From: Erigeron canadensis
Lineage: Eukaryota > Streptophyta > Magnoliopsida > Asterales > Asteraceae
DNA: 64,000 nucleotides
Direction: 5' to 3'
NCBI RefSeq assembly: GCF_010389155.1
Contig: NC_057769.1
Location: 19,840,735-19,904,734, forward strand
This document shows positions 35,015-47,924 of this stretch, in pieces. Each line of letters opens with the position of its first letter. Within the stretch, counting starts at the first letter, position 1. Both the position numbers and the translations under genes were made by a program. The notes below the pieces were generated by a model. That model did not search any database, was not told the origin of the DNA, and was given only the letters and a program-made list of their open reading frames with translations.

Positions 35015-36831
35015 TGAGCTTCATAGTCTTTGGATTTCATCAACAAAGCTTTGACAATTCAAATATATATATACGAAAAAATAAAATAATCCGACATATT
35101 GCTTTCTCAATAAACAAAAAGAAAAACACACACAGTTACAGAATTCAAGCTTATAAACTTCCGTTTCAGTTTCTAGATCTAAGTTTAGAGATCCCAGATT
35201 GATGAATTGACATGTCGACCATTAGTGTCAACAATTGCAGATCGGAAATACAGTAGCTTTTTCAAAATGGCTGGTCCAAAGGTTCACCGGTTCCCGGGTT
35301 TAACCATCGCTTCCCATTTTAACCACCGGTTCGTTGCACATTCGGTTCAACACCTGTGACCAGACCGTTCTTCTTGCCGGTTCCCGGTTAGTCCGAGTCG
35401 ACCGGCCGGTCCGCTCTGGTCGTAAAAACACTGCTGTTTATCGATAATAAAAAGAAGAAATGTACCATATGCAAAGTTTCTTGTAATTTAGTTAGATGGA
35501 CCGAAAATAATGAATTTTGAGGTTTTTTTTTTTTACTTTTTAATAAAATAGGCATCCAATTGAACCAAATATAGAAGAAGTTGGAGTACCCTTTAAACTT
35601 TAAAGTCTCTTCCATAACAAAAAGATTAGGCGTTTTAAGTCTAATAAAGAAATTTAATTTATATACAATTATAAAACCGTATTTAACAAAATAAATAATA
35701 TAAAAAAACACGTGTCGATCAAGGATACGTCATGCGTCGTTTCAAGAACATGTCAATACTTAGTTTATTGGTAGATATGATTAGATAAAAATTTACGATT
35801 AAACGCTATGATAGATAAAATAAAAAATTACTAAATTTTTAATACAATAGACGAATGTACGTGTAAATTATAGAAAGTTTAATTATACCGTATTCATATA
35901 TTAAATTTTAAAAAAATTATCCGATAAATATGAAATGCGTTGCTTAATGTTAGTTTAACATGTAAGTTGTAGAAACCTTTTGATCGTACACAATTATCTT
36001 AAACCTTTCAAAAAACTCTTACGGAATATAGATAGATTGGCCATCATTTTTTAATTTTTATATACGATATATATTTATTTAAAAATATATTAAAATTTAA
36101 TATTTGATAATTATAAGGTAACTAAAAATTAGGAATTCAAAAGGGACAATCATACATATAATGAGCCAAGTGTCGACAAAAAAAAATTTAATCCTGATCT
36201 AGTTTTTTGGTAGATAACTAACGGAACAAATAGTCACTTGTACTAGCTAATGCATTTAAATATGGACTTTTGTCCCTTAGTTGGGAAAGCATGCACGCAA
36301 ATATGGACTTATCATGAATCATTTAATTTGGGTGATATTTTTCAGCAATGTGCTATATATTATTAATCAAAATCAACTAGCTCTTTAATTTACTTCCAAC
36401 CTAAAAAAAAAAAAGAAAAAGTGTTTTCTTTTTCATACATGACAATTTTTTATGTTTTCTATATAATTATATTCCATTCTTTTCTTTTAACAAATAATTT
36501 TTTTGTTCTTACATGACAATTTCTTATGTATTTTCCATTTAATTACATTCCAACTCATCGTATTGTAGCTTTCACATAAGCATCTAACTATGTAATTTAA
36601 TATCAAAAATACAGTTATAAAAGTGCCAAAAGTTGAGATAGAACCAATGACTTCCCGCATAGCACGAGTATCACATTATCACTTGAACCATACTATGTTT
36701 TTATTTAAACAAAACTTGTTTTATTTTTATATTTTTTGACATTTTTTTAAACCTCTCTATAATTTTGACTCATTTGCTTTCTAGAACGTATTTTCTCTTT
36801 CTCTACATTTTGTTTAAAATTATGTTCGATG
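35015..36831. other. AT-rich intergenic DNA
   Basis: No gene, RNA or clear repeat recognised. A GC-richer patch at 35260-35420 with CCGGTT/AACCGG strings may be another decayed small DNA transposon, but no ends were found. Confidence 0.5.
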
Positions 36832-36934
36832 TTGTAAGTCCCCCGGGTCTTACTGAACCCAGATTGACTTAAAGATATGTCGAGGTGCGGAAAATCCTCG
36901 AGATAACCCACGGTTTTTACATCTAGCCTTTATG

Positions 36935-36985
<51 letters not shown>

Positions 36986-37264
36986 TGCGTGAACATAAAC
37001 ACTCGTATTTGGTTACAATAGTGACATGGCTCTCCGGATTCACCTTTATCAACCAACGTGACAATTGTGAATCCACAAGGCTACCAAAGTCGGGTGTGTG
37101 TTTGCGGTTCGTGCCTGAGATCGAATATTACCCACAAGATTACTATATGAGTGTTCTTATAGTTTCTTTCTCTAGGATTTGCTCATTTCTCTCTCTACAC
37201 TCTTGTTGGAACACGCATACACACACCCTCTATTTATAGGCAAGTGACAAAAACTCTCAAATCT
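36832..37264 (-). repeat. LTR- or promoter-like fragment truncating element C
   Basis: On the minus strand a TATA box (CTATAAATAGAGG, near 37230-37242) is followed by a leader-like stretch, and the piece ends CTTACAACA at 36832. It replaces the 3' end of element C's ORF3. It does not match C's own LTR. An (AT)n(GT)n microsatellite lies at 36936-36982. The family is not identified. Confidence 0.4.
36936..36982. repeat. AT/GT compound microsatellite
   Basis: A run of AT dinucleotides passes into about seventeen GT dinucleotides. Confidence 0.95.
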
Positions 37265-39629
37265 CATTGGCACCTTTTCGATCAATTGTTGTTCTCTGGC
37301 AGCCAAGGTATCCTCAATCTTCTGACCAACTGAAGTGGCCAACTGTTGCCCAAGCTCAGTCACATTAAGACCAGGTTTTTCAACAAGATCCTTCACCTGT
37401 CTTTCTAATTCCTTCAGGTCAGCCTCTGATGATCGAACAGTGTTGGTCAGCAGGTTGGTGATTCAAGTAGTGACTTTGGATTGAGTTAAGTCAAAAGCTT
37501 CCTTTAATGATGTTGCAAGTAAATTAGAGGTGGTGAGGCTAATTCATTGAGCTTTTTGAACACCATGTCTTCATTATCTGTGAACTTGTTAATCCCCAGA
37601 TCAACCACTTTAATATTGGTCAGATGATTCTTGTGGTATCTGGAGATAGACATGGCATTTTTGTCCAGTGTCTTTTGAATATCCTCCACCCTTGTGAGAA
37701 GGTTTCGGATATCAGCCTGGAAAGACACAAACTGGATGTCCAGTGAAGGAGGGGAAGGTGTCACTGGACCAGCTCTGAATGCTACAGAGGCAACTGATGG
37801 AGGTTAACCAATCGTAGGTTCTCTAGTTGTTGCAGCATCAGATGAAGAAAGAGGAAGGGTTGTAGAATGAAGCTGAGGAGATTCCATGTGGATGTCATGT
37901 TGAGAATGCTCAGGTGTGACATCCGGCGGCGGTATGATGTGCCTATTTCTAGGCACGAATAAAGAGTTTAATAGTGATCTGGAGGGGTGAGGTGGTATTT
38001 CAGTAAGCGTATCAAAATTTGGTGAAACTGAAACTTGTGGTTCTAGGGGCTGACCAGGGACAGAAGGGAGTTGATCATGTACAAACGCATCAACCATTTA
38101 CTGGTCAGATTGTGTTCCTTCTGAATCCGAAGACTCTAGTTGGAACTCATCCTCATTTATGCCTAGATCCATAAATGTTAGGGATGGCTGAACATCAGGT
38201 TCAGACTCCTGATGACCAGTTCCAGTTGGGGGATCCATTGCCGAAGCATCTTCTCCCAGGAAAGAGGTCACTTATGCCTCAACCACAACTTCTCGATCCT
38301 TAGCTGTAATATCATGGGCCGTAGAGTCTAGAACCTCGATCTCTGGCTGTGACTGGCCAGAAACTTCGTCAGTTCGTGCTTCAAGAGTGTCAGAAATATG
38401 GCTGTGCAAGTTGATTGCTGACACGGATTCTAAGTTAGGTTGGGCTGACCCAATATGTTTTTCACCAATTCCACCTACAGCAGTTTCGAAAGTGGTTGCC
38501 TGCTGTTCATCCCTTTGACTATCTCCAGTTTCCTAAGGCGCTTCTTTGTTGTACGCTTTGCCTTTGGAACCACCTGGACACCTGTTAGGAGGTTTCAAGG
38601 TTAAGTAGGTGGAAGAACTGATAAGCTGGAGTTGGTGGGGACAGATTGCTGCTCAGTTTCGGCAAGTGTCACAGTACCAACAGACGAACTGGTGGGTCCC
38701 TCACTATTTTGAGGCCCGCCCAATTGTCTTTCTGACTCACCTTGGACTGGTGCATCAGTTTTAGAGAATGCTAGCCGCATTCTATTTGGAATTTGGACCT
38801 CTCCAGGTGATGAGGCAAGAGAGTCCAAATTCCTCAACATCTCTGGGACAGTGTAAAGAGACTGAGTGTTGTGATATGCATCATTGCCCAAGATCTGAAG
38901 AAAACAAAGTGACAAATATCTGGAGAAGGGTATACACAAACCCCTGGTACCTTTCAGCTTCTGCACAAAGCTTCTATACAAGATCTCAGCAAAGTCCACT
39001 CGGAGTCCATTCCACAAACAGTAAGCCATCTCTGATTATGTTGAGTTGATCTGGTCGAGTCCACCAGAACTTTCTCCCATGCTTTCCACCAGATGAATGA
39101 AGAAATATCTCCATGAGGGTGTGAGGCCTTTCAACATCATAACACCTTTTGTTTTCAACACCCCATTTTCCAAACATTCTTTGTTTCCCATGTCGAGGAG
39201 CACCTGGCAAAGATTGATGTTTTGGGAGATGACTACTGGAGTCTCACCTTCCATCCAGTAGTTGAGGTGCAGAGCATTTCTCACAGTATCGGTTGTGATG
39301 ACTGTTCCATCCTTAAGAGTGAAGGAAATGGATGAACAGTCTTCAGAAAGTTGTGCAGTGTACCAGAATTCACACAAGTAGTCATGGTACAACTTGCGTG
39401 GATTTAGAGAAAAAGATTCGCTAATGGGAGAAACAAGAAGAAATCGTTGGATCCTCCTGATGAGAGTATTGGCGGCTTGAACCCCTTTCAAACTAGCCAT
39501 GGGATTATTAGGGTTCAATTTAATTAGATTTGCCTCAGGGGCATCATGAGCACGTTTGATTTGAGATGATGGATTATATGCAACAGTGAGCAGATTAATA
39601 TCTCTGCTGCGAGAAGATTTGGGAGCCAT
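37264..39629 (-). pseudogene. ORF3 of element C, 3'-truncated
   Basis: Starts MAPKSSRSRDINLL at 39629, very like the start of ORF3 in element B. The shared domain is clear: YHDYLCEFWYTAQ, DTVRNALHLNYW, SWRYFFIHLVESMGE and GLDQINST, then an in-frame TAA at 39036-39038 where B has a Gln codon, then MAYCLWNGLRVDFAEI in the same frame. Pro/Ser-rich and acidic low-complexity sequence follows with frameshifts (38600, 38100, 37800), then a coiled-coil piece (37265-37396) cut off by the LTR-like fragment. Function unknown. Confidence 0.75.
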
Positions 39630-39786
39630 TTAATTCAAGAAAGTGATTAAAATTAAGAATTTTGGAATTAGGGTTTTTGATTTAAGAAGCAGAGAGAGAA
39701 AAGAAGCAATTTTGATGATTGGAACTGAATAAAGGAATGTGAAACGAAAGTAAATATGTTTGGAGTAAATAAGGGGCATTTATAGG
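39630..39786 (-). promoter_or_regulatory. candidate internal TATA promoter and leader of ORF3 in element C
   Basis: On the minus strand TATAAATG (39777-39784) lies about 150 bases before the ORF3 ATG, followed by a leader rich in TTTC and TCTCTC. Position and style match element B, although surrounding sequence has diverged. The rest of the spacer, 39787-40200, is AT-rich without a gene. Confidence 0.5.
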
Positions 39787-40223
39787 CTGTATTCACAATC
39801 CCAAAGATATACCACAAATTTTTAATTACCAAAACTCAAAAGTTGGATGATTTTTATAAATGTTGTTTTGAATTTTGAAGTAAAAATTTAATTTTCTGTG
39901 TCAGCATTAAATGCTACGACGGCTTGTATACCCACTCGCCCATTAACTTTTTACAATCCTAATAAAAAGTACATCCTTATACAATGTGGCTTTGACACGT
40001 CATATGACAGTTGTGAGTGGGTTAAAACACTCGAGTACCATCACGTGTCACAAACCAAGTATTACACAACGTTATGAAATCTGGTTGACTGCTAGTTTTA
40101 AGACAAGACTAAACATGTACACTGGAGGATTTGTCCAGTGCCAGTTTCAAACAAAAACAATTTTAGTGAGAAAAACATTTTAAGTCTATTCCCCCTAGAA
40201 TGATGACCCAGGGATCGATTAGT

Positions 40224-40338
40224 GCCAGGATAGTATCAGAAAGGTGTTCGATAGCCTGGCGAGCAAAAATCATCTGGACCTCCTTAACTGGAGAACTTCA
40301 TCAGTGTCACTAGAGCGTTCATAACAAATTCTCCAGTT
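40224..40338 (-). ncRNA. two candidate stem-loops just after the pol stop of element C
   Basis: Hairpin 1 (40286-40338) has perfect 10-base arms, AACTGGAGAA and TTCTCCAGTT, around a variant core GAACGCTCTAGTGACAC (40304-40320). Its outer arm starts immediately after the RNase H TGA (40339-40341). Hairpin 2 (40224-40260) has arms GCCAGG/CCTGGC around GAACACCTTTCTGATAC (40233-40249). Both correspond in order to the two units of element B. Confidence 0.55.
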
Positions 40339-41949
40339 TCAAGGATTTAGCATTCCCAATTCGCTGATAAGGTGTTTAAAAGTTTTCTCATCAAGAGGTT
40401 TTGTAAAAATATCAGCTAATTGTTTGTCAGTGGGGATGAAATGAATTTCAATGTCTCCTTTCATAACATGATCACGAATAAAATGATACCTGATGTCAAT
40501 ATGCTTTGTTCTGGAGTGCATCACTGGGTTGTGAGAAATAGCAATTGCACTGGTGTTGTCACAAAAGATTGGTGTTCTTTTGTATTTTAGATTATAATCT
40601 AATAACTGATTCTTGATCTAGAGAATCTGGGCACAAGAAATGGCCGCAGAAATGTACTCTGTTTCAGCAGTGGACATAGAGACTGATGTCTGCTTCTTAC
40701 TGGTCCAATTTACCAGTTTTCCTCTAAGGAAATGACAACCACCAGTTGTTGATTTTCTATCAATCTTACAACCTGCATGATCTGAATCTGAATAACCCAT
40801 TAGATTTAACCCTGAGCCTTTGGGATACCAAAGACCAAGGTTAGGACACCCTTTCAGGTATATGAAGATGCGCTTAACAACATGCAAATGTTATTCTTTT
40901 GGGTTAGCCTGAAATCTGGCACATAAGCATGTTGCAAACATAATATCTGGTCGACTGGAAGTTAAGTACATTAGTGAACCAACCATACCACGATATTCCT
41001 TTTGGTCCACTAGTTTGCCATTTGGGTCAGAGTCCAAATTTAATGGAGGTGCAATTGGTGTAGTTTTCGATGAGATTGAATCATATTTGTATTTTCTTAA
41101 CAAATCTCTGACATATTTTTCTTGGTTAATAAAAATACCATCTTTGGTTTATTTAATTTGAAGACCTAAGAAAAATATTAATTCACCCATTAAACTCATT
41201 TCCATACTCAGTAGACATGATTTTTGAAAACTTTTTACACATTGCATCATCAGTTGACCCAAATATAATGTCATCAACATAAATTTGTACCAATAAGATA
41301 TTAGCGTTTTCTTTCAAAATAAATAAGGTATTATCTATTGCACCTCTTTGAAAGCCATGTTTAAGAAGATGTTTAGTTAAAGTGTCATACCAAGCTCTTG
41401 GTGCTTGTCTAAGACCATACAAAGCTTTGTTCAGTCCATATACCCAGTGAGGATGCTTCTCATTAATGAAGCCTAGAGTCTGCTTAACATACACTTGTTC
41501 TTCCGATGTTCCATTTAGGAAAGTCTCATAGACTATGAACTGCAGATGGGCTGCAGATGGGCTGCATAGACTATGAATTGCAGATGGGCTGCATAAGCCA
41601 AGAAGATTCTTATGGCTTCAAGTCTAGCAACTGGAGCAAAAGTCTCATCAAAGTCAACTCCTTCAGCTTGACAATAACCCTTGGCAACCAATCTGGCTTT
41701 GTTTCTAACAACATTGCCATCTTCATCCATCTTATTCGGTAGACCCATCTTGTACCAATGGGTTCTTTCTTCAACCCTGGTGGACAAGGAGCAAGTTCCC
41801 ATACATTTTTCCTTTCAAACTGGATAAGCTGTTCTTGCATTGCTTCTACCCAGCTTGGGTCTGCCATAGCCTCATCAATTTTCTTCGGTTCAATCAGTGA
41901 TAAGAAGGTGACGTTCAAGCATTACTCACTTGTGGCTCTTCTAGTCTGA
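40339..41949 (-). pseudogene. pol: reverse transcriptase and RNase H of element C
   Basis: RT pieces in order on the minus strand: MADPSWVEAMQEQ (about 41870), [34 protein letters not shown] and the catalytic YVDDIIFGS (41183-41494). RNase H follows with YRGMVGSLMYLTSSRPDIMF, SDSDHAGCKIDRKST, STAETEYISAA and KHIDIRYHFIRDHV, ending LGMLNP-TGA at 40339. Several frameshifts and stops are present. A local duplication of GACTATGAA(C/T)TGCAGATGG at 41530-41592 has disrupted the MDVKSAF region. Confidence 0.9.
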
Positions 41950-43500
41950 ACCCCACTACTTGGACCTCCAATAATCTGCTCATTTGGATGTGCAGCAGTC
42001 CATTTAGTGTATTGAATAGGTTGATGAACAACAATATCAGTGCAAGTAACCTGATGACCCTCCCCAGTTGTTGCAACTGGAGACGGATCAGTCCAAACTT
42101 CTTCAACATCCTCATCAGAGTCAATGAGGTCACGATTTGCATCATGAAATTCTTCAGTTTGAGACATTTCTTGAATAACTGGAGAATTCAGGATTTGAAC
42201 TGGTTCTGATATTGGAGTGGCACGAATATCAGATCCAATCACCAGTTTTTGTGGTAAATTAAAACTGACGGAAGGATAAAATGGAGTGTCACTGGTGGAA
42301 TTCTTCTTTGAAACTGGTTCCATGTCTTTGTGACTGGAAACAACAACTGGTGGAGTATCTAACCGATGGACTTGGTCAGATTCACCAAAACTGATTGGAG
42401 AAACTAGAGAAATATCAAGGTTTAGTCTTTTATTAATTGCTTCGTTTGATTCATCAAAAGTGACATGAATTGACTCATGAACCTTTTGGAGTCTATAATT
42501 GTAAACTCTAAAGGCCTTTCTAATATCTGAATAGCCTACAAAGACTCTCTCATCAGCCTTTGCATCGAATTTTCTAAGCTGACTGGAATCGTTTAAGATA
42601 TAAACTGGACAACCAAATACATGAAAGTATCCAATATTTGGTTTTCGATTCTAGAGTACTTCGTATGCAGTCTTCTTGTGTCTCTTGATGTAGACTGGCC
42701 TGTTTTGGGTATGACAAGCAGTTGCCACTGCTTCAGCCCAAAAACTGGTTGGAAGACCAGATTCAGATCACAAACTTCTTGCAGCTTCAATCAAGGTATG
42801 ATTCTTTCTTTCAACAACACCATTTTGCTCTGGAGAGTGAGCTGAAGAAAAATTTTGAGAGATGCCAGTGTCATTGCCGAAGTAAAAGTGTTTTGTTCTG
42901 AAATTTTGTACCATTATCACTTCTCAACTAAGACACCTTGTGAGTATACTTGAGTTCAATTCTTTTGATAAGGGAGATGATTTCAGCAGCTGTATCACTT
43001 TTGGACCTGAGAAATATTACCCTACCAAAACTGGTGTATTCATCAACCACAACTAGAGTGTATTTCTTGCCAGCTCTAGGTTGAACATTCACTGGACCAA
43101 AAAGATCCATATGAAGCATGTGAAGAGGTTCAGTAATGCTAAAATTTTGCCTTGTCTTGAAACTGGCTCTTTTCTGCTTGCCCATTTCACATCCTGGACA
43201 TGGCTTTTCCTTTTTAAAGGAAACTAGAGGTATCCCATCCGCCAGTAGTTTGCGAGACAACTTGTTAATATTTTTGATGTTGAGGTGGGATAACCTTTTG
43301 TGCCATTGCCAGTTGGTGTCCTCATCAGCCTTGGTATAGAAACACTGCTCTTTTGGAGCTGGTTCCATATCCATGATGTACACATTTCCCTTTTTTGGTG
43401 CAATCTTCACCACTTGCTAATCCTTGTTAAATATGGTGCCTTGTGCAATATTGAACAAAACTCTGAAGCCATCCGTCCATACCCGAACTTGTTGATTTTT
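41950..43500 (-). pseudogene. pol: integrase of element C
   Basis: The zinc-binding start is intact (HKRLSHLN, CPGCEMGK, 43200-43340), followed by LHMDLFGPVN with the first catalytic Asp and VVVDEYTSFGRV. After a frameshift near 42930 the core continues with the SPEQNGVVER glutamate motif (about 42830), then the C-terminal HVFGCPVY region and an acidic, Ser/Thr-rich linker to 41950. On its upstream side the pol is broken by the gypsy-type insertion at about 43505. Confidence 0.85.
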
Positions 43501-43504
43501 AATT

Positions 43505-45408
43505 GATGGGGGACGTTTTGTTGCTAGATTTGACGATTTCGGGTCATTCGGTGATTGTTATTGCAATCAATATGTATCTTGAGATCCCTACAGGTATGAA
43601 GTTGCTTCCAAAGTCATTTTAAATGTTCAAATGGAACCAATATATGGTTCACATTTGGTCTTAAGGCTTGTATGGATTCGATTACGTTTGTAAGTCGATT
43701 TAGGTCAATCGGGCGTCAAATCGGATGTAGAAGGAGTATAATGAATCTGTGGCTCAATTGATGATTTCATAATGATAACCAGGTAATAATTTGATGTGTG
43801 TGAGCTGTAAAGGTCGTTGTGGCATGACTGGAAAGGTTGATGGCGGAAATGGTTTGCAAAACAAAGAGTTTATTGGTCTGAAAATTCAGTCATATTGAAA
43901 GAATGATATCTTCCTTATATGAACGATTTAGAAGTTGAACCTTACCTTTCTGGAAACCTCTATGTGTCCCCTAAATTTGATATGAACAAAGTTTCTTGTG
44001 ATTTTACCCAGAGATATGCGAAAAACGTCGATTTCCAGAAGTGGTCAGGTTTCTAACGAATTCTGCAGACTAGCCTTGCAAATGTCACAACTTATGCATT
44101 AGAGCTCTTCGAGAGTTAACCCTTGCATTTTTGAAAAGGTCTTTGAGTTTTATTCATTTATTAAGAATTGAGTTTTGTCTCGTTTGGTCATCTTATGACC
44201 CAAAAGTTGTACTTAAGGAGGTTTATGAACCATGGTGACGTGCTTACTTGGATGCCATCTGAAACGTGATACGACCTATTGTGATACGACGTGTTGTAAA
44301 TCTTTTATGTGAACGTGTGATGGGGCTAGAAGCCTAGACAGGACGCTGAAAGTTCCGCTACAAAAGTAATTATTTAATGATCCCTTAACGAAAGTGAGGA
44401 GGCGCGTCATTTATGGACTAAGAGACGAAATTTTGTGGGAAGGTTGAAGGTAATGATATGAGCCATTATTAAATTGGTTAACCAAGAATGTTTATTCCCC
44501 GATGAACTATTGTACCATTCATTGGACATGAAAGAAAAGGAAGTTCGTTAAGAAGTTCTCTTAAAGTGTGAAATCTAATTGTTGAATGCTTCGAATTGAG
44601 ACGACTGTTATGTAAACAAAATTTTTAGATATGTTTTGGAAAAGTATGTAAGGAATGGTGAATTCAAATGGTGTCTATAACCCTTAGATTGATGGGAACG
44701 AGAAAGGATAATTTAGAAACTTGGGAAAATCATATGATCATGTGTTAGTGCGTTGAGATTTTCATATACCATTGTTGAGTTCACATATAATGGCAACTAC
44801 GATGTAGGTGTGGATGTCAGTTCATAATATGACCTATTATTGAAAGGAAAGTTGTAGAGCCATATGACATGAAATAGCCGCTCCTAAAGTTAATATTGTT
44901 GAACGAGTGTTTAATTAGCTCAAAACCGACCAAAGGTTTTGTAGTGAGCAAAGAAAGCTTATGTTGAACAAGTGAGTATAATGGTTTAACTATAAGACCC
45001 TATGGAGGGATATGTTATGCATCGAAAGTCATGGTGAGTCAAACCTTTGTTCAATGAATCGTGTGAATTATATTAGCAAGTTAATGAGAATAGGTGTCGA
45101 AAGGGCTTCTTTGCCAAATGAATAGTCTTCTCTGAATGTAATGTGTATACTACTTATGAAGGTTGGATAATTGGGTTGAATACCTAGTTGACTTAAAGAT
45201 TGAACCAAAGAAATGACGAAACGGTTAAAATGAAAAGTGAAAGTAGAAAAGACTATGTAAGGAGCTAAATGAGTTTGGCCATGCTAAATTAAAGAACGAC
45301 CTAAGGGAATCCTGAAATGATATGATAAAGTTAAGGATACAGACAAGTTATTTATATACGAGTGGCGAAATGATTCCGAGGACGGAATCCTCTTAAGGGG
45401 GAGGTAAT
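43505..45408 (+). mobile_element. truncated internal 3' part of a Ty3/gypsy-type element
   Basis: A plus-strand segment between element C's integrase and an LTR at 45409. It ends with GAGGACGGAATCCTC and a polypurine tract TTAAGGGGGAGG (45393-45404), as in plant chromovirus-like elements. No readable pol domain was found, and no 5' LTR is present, so the left side is deleted. No convincing target duplication exists. Confidence 0.65.
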
Positions 45409-47924
45409 TGTAACATCCCGAACTTTTAATTAACGGTTGACTTGAGTCGTTAAGTCAACACAACGTGTCCGTTAAGTCTCTAAGAGATTTAATGTTTATG
45501 TGTGATTAATGTGCATTATGTGTAAGGTTTTAAAGCCTTAATGATTAATGTGTTAATGTGTTTAAGATGATTAAATGTGATTAAAGTGTTAGTAAGTATT
45601 CCCGTTAAGTCGTTTAAGCCTTAGATGCGAAGATGTAAAGTTGAGGGGCTTAAGTGTAAGCTTTAGAAAGGTTGGTCTAGCTGATTGGGGTTCCTTTAGC
45701 CCTAATCATAAACAAAAATATCAGTTGTTGGCCTCTCCAAACTGTTCCCCCTCCTCTCCATTCGATTCCTTTGCAAAAGCCTTCAAAACGTGTGATTTCG
45801 GGTGTGTTTGATCAAGTCTTTTGCATCCTTCTTGTAATCTACAGGTAGTAAAGGTATAACAGAATTGATTTTATGTTATTTCAATCATATAATCAGATCC
45901 ATAACCGATTTAGGTCATTAGATGATCAATTGATGTCTTAAACGTTGATTCGTTGACCTAAAACGTTTAATTATGTGATGCAAATCAAGTAAGGATTAAT
46001 CAATAATTTCATTGCATCATTAGGGTCTTAAAATGCTGAATTTTGAGGTATAAAAGTCGTTCATAAGGTTATGGGTCGTTTGGGGTGTGTTTGGTTAAGT
46101 TTTGGAGGTTAAACAATGAGGTTTGTGCAGATTCGGGGCTAGCTGCGGCGCAGCTACTAAGCTGCTGCGCAACTAGAAAACAGTGACATATAACTACGAC
46201 GCAACTTGGTAGTTGCAACGCAATAGCGACAGAATTTTCAAAAGGCCATAACTTTTGAACCGTAACTCCGTTTTTGACAAATAAGCTATCCACGGAATCG
46301 TGAGAGAGTCTAATTTCTAATGGTAATACTTTTAAAAGATGATGATGATGTCAAGTTTCCAGAAAGTTTAACTTAGTGGGTGAATGTCGAGTTCCGTCGA
46401 GTTATGTAAGCCTTAAGTATTAAACGAACCTCCAATGTATCAAGCATTGTCATGAGTCATGTTTATAGGTATTTAGACTTGAGTCATGACCATAAGTGAG
46501 TGGGTACTTATTAGCTCATTATGTCGTTTAACTTACGTTATCATTTGCTGTGCTCTTCAACGAGGTAAGATACACTACTTTGACACGCTGAGGGTTCAAC
46601 ATAAACATAGTTTTCATAATCCCAAATGGTATCTTGTTTGCTTATGGGTATTCGGGATTATACGGGAGGTGATATGGGATATGTAGATGCATATAAAAGC
46701 CTGAAATGCTACCCCAATGATACGTATTGCTATGAGATGTTATGTATGCTTAATAGATGATATGATATGAAATGATGTACGATCTAAGATGATAAATGTT
46801 ATGCAATGTTGTAATGATATACGATATGCAATGATATATGACGATGCACGTGATGTAACAATGTATGCGATGTGATTATATGTGAAATGTGCATGATTAC
46901 ATGGCTTGTTCATCTAGTTCACTAGACTTATTAAGTTGCCATGACACGTGCACGTTTAAGGCCTATACGTAAAGATGTATATATGTGATGATTGTTTAGG
47001 TTGTGTAAACACCTAAACTATATGTGATGTGAAATCGAGCTCGTAAATTTAACATGAAAGTGTTAAGCTTAACCCGTACTTGCCCTAGCCCGGTTAAGTG
47101 CGTTGATGTGGTTGCTCGGGTGGCTCCTTGCAACATGGTACAACGTGAAGAGTAATACAGGAGGTCTTACCAGCCCCATTGTCATTGAACATACGGATTA
47201 CTCCTGGATTGGCTTGCAATTCCTTAACGACATTGATGTACTACTGAATGGTGGTTCATTTAGTCGGGTGCGACTTATGTCACACTTAATGAGATGCATA
47301 TGTTATATGAGATGCGTGACTTTTGTCACAATTATAAAGATGTTCAACTGTGATATGTGATGATGCAAAAGATGACTAGGCACATTTAGGATGACCCATC
47401 CTAATATGAATGATGTTGATGATATGATATGTAAGTGTGATGATATATTTGAGGATATGTGCCTTAACGACTTAATATGACTTTTATATAATGTTTTAAA
47501 TGGACAAACGTTTTATAACTTATGTGTTATCTTACTTAGCTAATTCGTTAGCTAACACTTGCTCTTTTAAATCTGTTGTGCCCTCAGGTCCAACATTAGT
47601 GAGCAGGTAGATGTGAGAAGATGTGAGGCATGGGTAGATGATCTTGAAGCTAGCTATAGTTTGCCCATAGTGGCTGCTCGCTTTAGACATTTGCTTTATG
47701 TTTAAATATTAATGACGTGTATTGATAATGTACTCGGTTGTTTAATGTTGGGCAACCGATGGATTTCCATTTAGACTTATTTTGATGATATGACTAGTAA
47801 CACCATTTAATGAATAAACCATACAGATTTTACTGGTTTGGACTTTTAAAGTTAATTCCGCTTCTTTTAACGCCGTTAGGCAAAAGTTTTTGGAAATCCT
47901 TGTTTTTAAATGTTGGGTGTTACA
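45409..47924 (+). repeat. Ty3/gypsy-type LTR, 2.5 kb
   Basis: Starts TGTAACATCCCGAAC and ends TTGGGTGTTACA, the typical ends of plant gypsy LTRs, directly after a polypurine tract, so it is a 3' LTR. It holds CATAACTTTTGAACCGTAAC near 46248 and AT-rich ATGATA repeats at 46690-46900. Its right end abuts element C's protease at 47925. A related fragment is at 29690-30535. Confidence 0.8.

Noticed and set aside
36832..37264. 3' LTR of element C
   Set aside because: It does not resemble the C LTR at 55069-56034 beyond a TATA box, so it belongs to something else.
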